DNA of 21,866 nucleotides, taken from the NCBI GenBank assembly GCA_027339635.1, contig DAHWNZ010000048.1, positions 1-21,866 on the forward strand. Direction: 5' to 3'. Position numbers and translations under genes: made by a program. Positions within the stretch are counted from its first letter, which is position 1. The number at the start of each line of letters is the position of its first letter. The DNA comes from AG-12 sp027339635 (GTDB taxonomy: Bacteria; Chloroflexota; Dormibacteria; Aeolococcales; Bog-877). Of this stretch, positions 14,844-20,444 are shown in pieces. The notes under the pieces were generated by a model that did not search any database, was not told the DNA's origin, and worked only from the letters and a program-made list of their open reading frames with translations.

Positions 14844-15649
14844 TGCCGGACATACTCTACGGCCGAAATTCCGTGAGGGAGGCGCTTCGGGCAGGTCGTC
14901 GCCTGCGGCGTCTTCTGGTCAGCCGAGGGCTCGGAGACGATCCTAGGGTAGCTGAGATCGCCTCCCTTGCCATAGCCCAGGGAGTGGCCCCGGAGCCAGC
15001 TGAGCGAGACCGGCTGGCCGACAGCTCCCACTCGCAGCATCACCAGGGAGTGGTGGCCTACTTCGACTCCCGGCAGTTTCCCGGGATGGAGTTCCTCCGC
15101 CGCTTGGTGCAGGAAGCCAACTCCGGGTGGCCCCCCCTGCTCCTCTGCATCGACGGGCTGCAGGACCCTCAGAACCTGGGAGCGCTGGCTCGGGCCGCCG
15201 AGTCGTTGGGCGTCGATGCCGTGGTTATGCCGAAGCACCGGACCGCTCCGGTCTCCCCGGCAGCGATCAAGGCCAGCGCCGGAGCGCTGGAGCATCTGCA
15301 GCTGGTCAAGGTGGTCAACCTGGCCCAGACCCTCAGCGAACTTGCGGAACTTGGCCTGCTTGTCGCCGGACTAGATCAGGCCGCGGAGGTGCATTGTGAT
15401 CGGGCGGACTTGCGCCAGCCGCTGGCGCTTGTGGTGGGGTCGGAGGGGGAAGGGTTACGGCAGCTCACTAGAAGGCGTTGTGACCTGTTGATCTCGATTC
15501 CCATGGGAGGACGGGTCGACTCTCTCAACGCCGCGGTTGCCGGGTCGATCGTGCTGTACGAGGTCGCTCGGCAGAGGGGCTTCGCGTTTTCCGGACAGGG
15601 TGACGACTCTCCCAAGCATTCCTATACTCGGGCAGGTACGCCGACGTAG
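14843..15649 (+). CDS. rlmB: 23S rRNA (guanosine-2'-O-)-methyltransferase RlmB (SpoU family)
   Basis: RlmB-type enzymes methylate a 2'-OH in 23S rRNA using SAM and a trefoil-knot (SPOUT) fold. The 268-residue protein has an N-terminal substrate-binding domain (YGRNSVREAL). The three SpoU motifs follow: DPQNLGALARAAESLG, LVVGSEGEGL, and IPMGGRVDSLNAAVA. Its ATG follows the cysS stop by a one-base overlap. The C terminus is unusual: about 20 residues past the fold run into the tRNA-Thr gene, and the TAG stop (15647-15649) is part of the tRNA acceptor and D-arm junction. The exact rRNA target is assumed from the family. Confidence 0.92.
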   Translation: MPDILYGRNSVREALRAGRRLRRLLVSRGLGDDPRVAEIASLAIAQGVAPEPAERDRLADSSHSQHHQGVVAYFDSRQFPGMEFLRRLVQEANSGWPPLLLCIDGLQDPQNLGALARAAESLGVDAVVMPKHRTAPVSPAAIKASAGALEHLQLVKVVNLAQTLSELAELGLLVAGLDQAAEVHCDRADLRQPLALVVGSEGEGLRQLTRRRCDLLISIPMGGRVDSLNAAVAGSIVLYEVARQRGFAFSGQGDDSPKHSYTRAGTPT

Positions 15650-15711
15650 CTCAGTGGTAGAGCAGCGGTTTCGTAAACCGCTGGCCGGGAGTTCGAGTCT
15701 CCCCGTCGGCT
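15640..15711 (+). tRNA. tRNA-Thr (CGT anticodon)
   Basis: The acceptor GCCGACG pairs perfectly with CGTCGGC. The D arm is GCTC/GAGC. The anticodon stem GCGGT/ACCGC closes TTCGTAA, giving anticodon CGT, which reads ACG. The T arm is GGGAG/CTCCC with TTCGAGT. The discriminator is T and CCA is not encoded. The first ten bases are also the last codons and stop of rlmB, and no separate promoter is apparent, so it is probably cut from the rlmB transcript. Confidence 0.95.
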
Positions 15712-15822
15712 CCGGATGTTGAGCGGGGGAGTGGGCCGACTACCGGGCCGGGTGCGGCCGACCGGACCTTGGCGCCCCTCGGACATGGCGCGGCCGTCCC
15801 GCCAACGCATCCCTGGATCCCG

Positions 15823-16314
15823 CTAACCGGCGCCGCCAGGTTCCGAAGTGCCGGCCTCACCGGCGTCGGCACCATGCTCGAGGTTGTGGATGACGGTTCG
15901 AAGGTGGGCGAGCATCTGCTGCTGGTGCGGACTGGTCATGCCGCTGAGCATGCGCTCCTCGACCGGCACGAGTGCCGTCCGGGCATGTTCGAGAAGGGTC
16001 CGGCCGGCAGCCGTCAGGTGAGTGGGGCGCGCGCGACCGATGGCGACGTCCTGCGGTCGCTCGACCAGGGATCGACTCTGTAGGCCACGGAGAACCTCGT
16101 TCATCGATTGGGGGGTGACGAACATTCCGCGGGCCAGCTCTGCATTGGATTGCTCGGGCCGTTGACTCAGCAGCTCGAGGCATGAGTACTGGGGCACGGT
16201 GAGCCCGTGGGGGCGGAGGGCGGCGGCCATGGCGGCGTTGAGCGCCGTGGTCGCCTGCTTGAGAACGTATCCGATCGACCGATCGAGCGGTCGAAGCGAC
16301 GCCGCTTGACACAT
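15823..16314 (-). CDS. MarR-family transcriptional regulator
   Basis: The 163-residue protein has a winged helix-turn-helix typical of MarR. It shows LTVPQYSCLELL, the recognition region ELARGMFVTPQSMNEVLRGL, and a wing with GRARPTHLTAAGR, flanked by helices for dimerisation. MarR proteins usually repress a divergent gene and release DNA when a small ligand binds. The ATG at 16314 was chosen because the family N terminus begins there; the frame is open beyond it into the divergent VOC gene. A perfect palindrome lies 11 bp upstream. It converges on the tRNA-Thr gene. Confidence 0.9.
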   Translation of the reverse strand: MCQAASLRPLDRSIGYVLKQATTALNAAMAAALRPHGLTVPQYSCLELLSQRPEQSNAELARGMFVTPQSMNEVLRGLQSRSLVERPQDVAIGRARPTHLTAAGRTLLEHARTALVPVEERMLSGMTSPHQQQMLAHLRTVIHNLEHGADAGEAGTSEPGGAG

Positions 16315-16335
16315 ATCAGCATCTTGACATAGACT
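16306..16335 (+). promoter_or_regulatory. promoter of the VOC-SDR pair
   Basis: A perfect TTGACA (16306-16311) and TAGACT (16330-16335, four of six) are separated by 18 bp. The -10 overlaps the MarR-type palindrome, so a bound regulator would block it. A second TTGACA lies at 16324-16329, but it has no matching -10. Confidence 0.45.
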
Positions 16336-16345
16336 TCTTATGTCA
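16325..16345. promoter_or_regulatory. palindromic operator between marR-like and VOC genes
   Basis: TGACATA (16325-16331) and TATGTCA (16339-16345) form a perfect 7-bp inverted repeat with a 7-bp spacer, 21 bp in all. This is typical MarR-dimer geometry. It lies in the 60-bp divergent region and is the likely site of autoregulation and repression of the VOC-SDR pair. Confidence 0.7.
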
Positions 16346-16374
16346 GGACCCTGATACACAGGAGGAGACGTCGC

Positions 16375-16764
16375 ATGGCCGTCATCGGGCCCGACTTCGT
16401 CGCGCTGCAGGTCGCAGATCTCAATCGCGCCGCCCACTTCTACGAGACCCAGCTCGGCCTTCGCCGGCTGCCGTCGGGGCCGCCGCACGCGGTCGTCTTC
16501 GACACCGCTCCGATCGCGTTCGCGGTACGCGAGCCGCTGCCCGGCTTCGATCCGGGCACCGTCACGCCGTCGGCGGGAGCCGGCGTCGTGCTGTGGCTCG
16601 CGGCCGACGACGTCGAGCGGATTCACGCCAGCCTTGAGGCCGCGGGCGTGCCCATAGTCGTGCCTCCGACTGAGAGCCCGTTCGGGCTCATGTTCACCTT
16701 CCGGGATCCGGATGGATATGCCGTCACGCTGCACAAGCGCGCACTGTCGGAGCCGGGCCGATGA
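16375..16764 (+). CDS. VOC-superfamily (glyoxalase/bleomycin-resistance fold) protein
   Basis: The 129-residue protein has paired beta-alpha-beta-beta-beta modules: DFVALQVADLNRAAHFYETQLGL, then a linker, then ADDVERIHASLEAAGV and FRDPDGYAVTL. The usual metal-binding His in the first strand is Phe, and the C-terminal Glu (normally in DPDGxxxEL) is Thr. It may therefore lack a metal centre and act as a binding or resistance protein rather than a classical glyoxalase. AGGAGG stands nine bases before the ATG. Its stop overlaps the SDR start (ATGA). It is divergent from the MarR gene. Confidence 0.88.
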   Translation: MAVIGPDFVALQVADLNRAAHFYETQLGLRRLPSGPPHAVVFDTAPIAFAVREPLPGFDPGTVTPSAGAGVVLWLAADDVERIHASLEAAGVPIVVPPTESPFGLMFTFRDPDGYAVTLHKRALSEPGR

Positions 16765-17498
16765 GCAAGGCGGCAGCGCTCGTCACCGGCGCCACCAGCG
16801 GCATCGGCCGCGCGACCGCGGTCAAGCTTGCGGCTCAAGGGCTTCACGTCCTCGTCGGCGGCCGTGATCACGACCGCGGCGCCGCGGCGGTCGACCTCAT
16901 CCGCTCCCGGGGCGGTCGGGCCGACTTCCTCGCGGTCGACCTGAGATCCGAGGCGGACGCTCGCGCCCTTGCCCGGCGAGCGGTGGAGCTGAGCGATGAC
17001 AGAGTCGAGGTCCTCGTCAACAACGCGGCCGCCTTTGCGTTCGGCCCGACCGCGAGCACCACCGAGGATCAGTTCGACCAGGCCTACGCAATTGGGGTGA
17101 AGGTGCCGTACTTCCTAGTCGCTGAACTGGCACCGCGCATGGCCCGGCGTGGCTCTGGATCGATCGTCAACGTCACCACCATGGTCGCCACCATCGGCAT
17201 GCGCAACATGGCTCTATACGGGTCCACCAAGGCCGCTCTTACCCTTCTCACCAAAGCGTGGGCAGCGGAATACGGCCCGGCCGGAGTCCGCGTCAACGCG
17301 GTCAGCCCGGGACCGACGCGCACCGAGGGCACCGACGCGATGGGCGGAAACCTCGACGGCTTGGTCGGACCGGCGCCTGCAGGCCGACCGGCGACCCCGG
17401 AGGAGATCGCCGACGGCATCGTCTACCTCGCGACCGGCCCATCCACCTTCGTGCAGGGCGTCGTCCTTCCCGTCGACGGAGGACGCCTCGCGGTCTGA
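16761..17498 (+). CDS. short-chain dehydrogenase/reductase (SDR)
   Basis: The 245-residue protein is a classical SDR with TGATSGIGRA (cofactor turn), LVNNAA, YGSTKA (catalytic Tyr and Lys), VNAVSPGPTRT and a C-terminal VDGG end as in 3-oxoacyl-ACP-reductase-like enzymes. The catalytic Ser expected 13 residues before the Tyr is Thr (IVNVTTM). Thr can sometimes substitute, but activity is not certain. It overlaps the VOC gene by four bases (ATGA) and is likely co-regulated by the MarR protein. The substrate cannot be read from sequence. Confidence 0.92.
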   Translation: MSKAAALVTGATSGIGRATAVKLAAQGLHVLVGGRDHDRGAAAVDLIRSRGGRADFLAVDLRSEADARALARRAVELSDDRVEVLVNNAAAFAFGPTASTTEDQFDQAYAIGVKVPYFLVAELAPRMARRGSGSIVNVTTMVATIGMRNMALYGSTKAALTLLTKAWAAEYGPAGVRVNAVSPGPTRTEGTDAMGGNLDGLVGPAPAGRPATPEEIADGIVYLATGPSTFVQGVVLPVDGGRLAV

Positions 17499-17564
17499 CC
17501 CGTCGCCTACCGATTGTCCTCACCCCACATACCCCACGACTGTCTCCCACGCGGATGGATATCC

Positions 17565-17592
17565 TCAACCGCCATGGGTTTGGTGGAGACTC
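17565..17592 (+). repeat. IS3-family left terminal inverted repeat
   Basis: The 28 bp begin TCAACCGCC and end GGAGACTC. From memory, IS6110 also has a 28-bp end starting TGAACCGCC and ending GGAGACTC. About 19 to 20 of 28 positions agree. The distance to the orfA start (about 25 bp) is normal. Confidence 0.7.
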
Positions 17593-17790
17593 GACACCTT
17601 GGAGAATGTGGAGCCGTGGAAGACACCAAGACGAGTCCATATGCGCGACGGTCCTCGCAGGACCTACGAGAGCGGGCGGTGCGGATGGTCCAGGAGACCA
17701 TTGCGGAGAGGGGTGACAATCAGTGGGTGGTGAGCCGGATCGTCCGCCAACTGGGAGTGGGCCACGAAACGCTGCGGCGGTGGGTCAACC
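17565..17790 (+). mobile_element. truncated IS3-family insertion sequence (left end only)
   Basis: The fragment starts with a 28-bp terminal repeat and contains the first part of orfA. Homology to the IS3 transposase stops at about 17790. No orfB (integrase core with DDE) and no right terminal repeat were found downstream. The element is therefore dead, and its right side was lost by deletion or a later insertion. Confidence 0.75.
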
Positions 17791-17927
17791 TCTTCTTTGG
17801 CTACTCCACCTGGGCGGATTGGCCATCACGGAAGCTGCTTCGTGATGAGGCCTTGGGGATGCAGCTATCCAGGAGTCCCCCCGTTCCTGGCGCAACCGGA
17901 CCTGCAGGCAGGACGGAGCGATGGTGA
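17616..17927 (+). pseudogene. IS3-family transposase OrfA, truncated
   Basis: From a GTG at 17616 the frame encodes RSSQDLRERAVRMVQE, then NQWVVSRIVRQLGVGHETLRRWV. This is the helix-turn-helix of IS3-family OrfA, with the typical RERAVRMV and ETLRRWV landmarks. After residue 58 or so the sequence no longer resembles OrfA: the leucine-zipper part (RLRREN...LK) is missing. The frame runs on through unrelated DNA to a stop at 17927. There is no orfB. It was probably a full element once and is now a remnant. Confidence 0.75.
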
Positions 17928-17936
17928 GAGTCCCAC

Positions 17937-18437
17937 CTACGGCGAAGGCGTCGGGGGTTCGGGCCGGAGCTCGATCCTGATCCTGCCGACCAGGTGGCCA
18001 TGGCGGGTCGCTGTGATCGTGGCCAGACCCGGCCGAACCTGGGCCAGGACGACCATGGCCAAGCGCCTATCGGAAGTTCGAACCGACCTGACTACACGCA
18101 GGATTCCGGTGGGCCGAATTTGCACCTCGCTGCCACCGGAGCAACTCTTGGAGACCCGCAGGTACACAACATTTCCTGCGGTGGGGTAGCGGACGATTCC
18201 CTGAGCGTCCCGGCCCCAGATGGTGTAGACCACAATCCCCGCGGCTGAACGGCTAAGGACATTGCCGCAGATGACGGTTGGCGGAGCTGCGGTAGTGACG
18301 CATGCAAACCCGCACTCGGTGGCAAGCAGATCATGAGTAGTGCCCGGGCCAGCGTTCTGGCCCACAGCAGAAAGGCAAAGGCCAAGAACGACAAGGCCTA
18401 GCAGGCCCGTCACGGTGGCCCACCTTGGGAGCCCCAC
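17937..18437 (-). CDS. putative secreted protein of unknown function
   Basis: From a GTG at 18437 (GAGGG just upstream on the minus strand) the 166-residue product starts GLPRWATVTGLLGLVVLGL, a good signal peptide with a basic n-region and hydrophobic core. The rest has four Cys (CGFAC, ICGN, KSCSG) and beta-rich stretches such as NVVYLRVS and PGLATITATRHG. These resemble bacterial Ig-like domains, and the protein ends Pro-rich. An ATG at 18464 is an alternative start without a ribosome binding site. I do not recognise the family. It lies between the IS3 remnant and an empty region, on the opposite strand. Confidence 0.5.
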   Translation of the reverse strand: MGLPRWATVTGLLGLVVLGLCLSAVGQNAGPGTTHDLLATECGFACVTTAAPPTVICGNVLSRSAAGIVVYTIWGRDAQGIVRYPTAGNVVYLRVSKSCSGGSEVQIRPTGILRVVRSVRTSDRRLAMVVLAQVRPGLATITATRHGHLVGRIRIELRPEPPTPSP

Positions 18438-18992
18438 AATGCCCTCAGGGTAGCACTGGGACATTGGGGACGATGGCCCGGGCCGGGCGGTACCGGGCCC
18501 TGTGGTGTCGGCACGAGCAATTCCGGTGTCGCACGGCGCGGCGCTCCGGCCCCGCCGACACCCCAGGATGGCGACAACCTTGAGCCCAGTCCTGACCCAG
18601 TCAGCACGGTCAAGCATGAATGCATGCGGACGTGTGAGAGGCACCTCTGCTTGAGGCCGCAGGCCGGGAGGTCGAATTGTAGTGGCCCTGCCGAACTGGA
18701 CCGGTACCTAAGCTTGACTCTTCGAGTTGATCCGAAGAGGACAGAGATGGCAGGCACGACCAGTTGGAAATTCACCGCCAGGAGATATGGACAGGCGGGT
18801 AGGCGTGGGATCGGCCGAGGGTCGGTCGCCACCGGGGATGGGTAGGGGCCGTTGCGTCCGCAATTAGGCGGCTTGGGGGTGTCCATTTTGCCAGAGCGCC
18901 TCGTCTCGGGTGACGGCTGACACCGCGTCGCGGGAGCGAGCTAGACTACGCGGAGCGTGGCTCGGCTGAGCCCAGCCACGCGGGGAGGCTGA
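18438..18992. other. intergenic region without a recognised gene
   Basis: These 555 bp carry no convincing gene. Short frames exist on both strands, but none has a good ribosome binding site or a recognised product. The stretch 18690-18850 has slightly lower GC than its surroundings and could be a relic. The last 50 bp hold the promoter and leader hairpin of the next gene. Confidence 0.5.
18942..18980 (+). promoter_or_regulatory. -10 element and leader hairpin before the second VOC gene
   Basis: TAGACT (18942-18947) is a possible -10 box. Eight bases on, CGTGGCT (18956-18962) pairs with AGCCACG (18974-18980). Inside it GGC pairs with GCC around a TGA loop, leaving a single C-C mismatch. This 10-bp stem ends just before the GGGGAGG ribosome binding site. 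The transcript would start in or next to the hairpin, which may stabilise the mRNA or modulate translation. Confidence 0.5.
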
Positions 18993-19358
18993 ATGAGGCT
19001 GTACGTCGGGTCCACGGTCATCAACACCCCGGATATCCCGATGGCCATCGCCTTCTGGACCGCTGCTTTGGGCTATGTGGTCCGCAACGTGGACGAGACG
19101 TTCGCGGTGCTCACCGACCCGGAACGGAGGTGGGCGAACGTCTCTCTGCAGCGCACGGACGAGCCCAAGAGGGGCTTCAACCGCGTCCATCTTGATCTCT
19201 ACACCGCGGACCGAGAGGCCGAGGTGGCACGCCTGGAGGACTTGGGCGCGACTCAGGTGGCGCCGTGGGAGTACTCCGACGATCATGACCACATTGTGAT
19301 GGCCGCCCCCGACGGCAACGAGTTCTGCGTCGTCCAGAGCCCGTACTTGCAGGACTGA
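18993..19358 (+). CDS. VOC/glyoxalase-like domain protein
   Basis: The 121-residue protein has the glyoxalase-like pattern of small actinobacterial VOC proteins: VINTPDIPMAIAFWTAALGY, a central FNRVHLDLYTADREAEVARL with LGAT, and PDGNEFCVVQ at the end. The Glu in NEFCVV sits at a metal-ligand position, while the first-strand His is not obvious. The ATG at 18993 follows GGGGAGG at five to six bases. The function is unknown; members are often annotated as dioxygenase- or glyoxalase-like. It is a single-gene unit with its own promoter and leader hairpin. Confidence 0.85.
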   Translation: MRLYVGSTVINTPDIPMAIAFWTAALGYVVRNVDETFAVLTDPERRWANVSLQRTDEPKRGFNRVHLDLYTADREAEVARLEDLGATQVAPWEYSDDHDHIVMAAPDGNEFCVVQSPYLQD

Positions 19359-19477
19359 CCGAGAGCAGTGCGGAGTCGTTCCCGCGAAGAGAGGCGTCGC
19401 CTACACCTGCTCCCTCAAGACGGATAGCCCCACGGCTGCGAGTTCCCGCAGCCTCTCATCTCAGGACATTCGGTGAG

Positions 19478-19802
19478 GTGATCCGGCAGACGGAGGCTGC
19501 CGAAACTCGATGTCCGATGCGCGCCGCGCTGATCTTCGACGCACTAGCTCCGACGAGTGGCAGCCAAGCCGGATCAGACCAACGGCGGGACTGCGACAGG
19601 CCGCGGGCAGCCCTGCGCAACTTGCTGGTGATGGACGCCGCGGAGGACCTGGACGACCCCAGAGTGCCCCTGGGAATCATCTTGACAAGTTGCACGGAGA
19701 TTTGGCGGGACGCCGCAGCATTCGCAAAGACGACCCATGGAGGATCTGCTTTCGCGGGACCAGTGGGGCCCAGAACAGGTGGAGATGGTCGACTATCACT
19801 GA
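19478..19802 (+). pseudogene. higB-like toxin (RelE/HigB mRNA interferase), frameshifted
   Basis: HigB-type landmarks appear in order but in three reading frames. MDAAEDLDDPRVP is in the first; PGNHLDKLHGDLAG, RSIRKDDPWRICFR in the second; and WGPEQVEMVDYH with its stop (ending 19802) in the third. The first shift falls in GTGCCCCTGGG (one base short) and the second in TTTCGCGGG (one base short). HigB toxins normally end in VDYH and contain GDxxGxxSIRxxxxWRICF. The N-terminal 40 residues are poorly preserved. The toxin cannot be made from this sequence. The antitoxin remnant begins 10 bp later, the usual higBA order. Confidence 0.75.
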
Positions 19803-19811
19803 ATGAGATGC

Positions 19812-20113
19812 ATGATGAGCACAGTCGCTGAGTCCCCCCCCACACCCCGGGGAGGTTCTGGTCGAGGAGTACCTATCGGCGTTGGCACTCAGCCAACGCC
19901 GGCTGGCCGTGGCCGACGGAGCGCCACCCCGTCGCATCAATGAGATCGTCCGTGGCAAGCCTAGGATCAGCGCCGACACCCCGCTCCGACTCCCGCGCCA
20001 CTCCGGCGCCTCAGAGCGCTTCTTGATGAACCTGCAAAGGCCCTGCGACCTTGCAGGTCAAGCGCGATCGGCTGAGCCCAGCTCCTAGCCGAGATCACTC
20101 CGCTGGAACGGGC
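19812..20113 (+). pseudogene. higA-like antitoxin (XRE-type HTH), frameshifted
   Basis: The start MSTVAESPP is in one frame. HPGEVLVEEYLSAL, LSQRRLA and PPRRINEIVRGKPRISADT, the family signature, are in the next. The shift falls in a run of eight C at 19834-19841; seven would restore the frame. Near 20050 the frame shifts again (KRDRL), and AQLLAEITPLERA lies in the third frame. HigA proteins have exactly this order. At least three single-base shifts make it a pseudogene. A sequencing error could explain one of these, but not five across the pair. Confidence 0.75.
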
Positions 20114-20444
20114 CCGACCCATCCAGGCGTTGCCGGGGTACCGGGCCCGCCAGCGGGGACGACGGCCGGCGGACTCCGACGGCCGTCAGCGCCCTCCGTG
20201 CTCGTCAATTGGACTTGAAGTAACCGGTCACGACTTCGCCAGCCACCATGTCGAGGGGCGCTCCGCTGGAGCTCTGGCGTGGCCGCCGTGCTGGTTAGAA
20301 TTTGAAGGCACTGCGCCGCTCCTCGACCGCACACCACCGCCCGGAGCCGTGCTCTTGCTGCCAAGGAAGCCACGCCGCTTGGTCTGAGGTTCTGGCCTCG
20401 GACGGCAGTTAATCGGCGTCGCCGATCGTTCGGAGGTTGCCAGG
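20114..20444. other. intergenic region after the higBA remnant
   Basis: No recognised gene is seen. It contains the hairpin at 20161-20187. A GTTAAT at 20408-20413 could be a weak -10 box for the next gene. Confidence 0.4.
20161..20187. terminator. strong hairpin without U tract
   Basis: GACGGCCG (20161-20168) pairs perfectly with CGGCCGTC (20180-20187). After a G-A mismatch, CGG pairs with CCG around an ACT loop. It lies about 50 bp beyond the higBA remnant. It may be the terminator of the old operon, but no U-rich tail follows on either strand. Confidence 0.35.

Noticed and set aside
16315..16734. Upstream extension of the MarR frame across the VOC gene.
   Set aside because: The MarR family N terminus begins near 16314. 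The extension is antisense to the VOC gene and has no domain.
15640..18000. A tRNA-Thr integration site (attL/attR) for a genomic island.
   Set aside because: The accessory genes start right after the tRNA, but I found no second copy of its 3' end downstream and no integrase.
18624..18845. A 73-codon frame in the intergenic region before the second VOC gene.
   Set aside because: It has no ribosome binding site, an ordinary random composition and no recognised motif.
20130..20387. An 85-codon frame overlapping the higA remnant's end.
   Set aside because: Its first codons are the out-of-frame tail of the decayed antitoxin. The rest spans a hairpin and shows no protein pattern.
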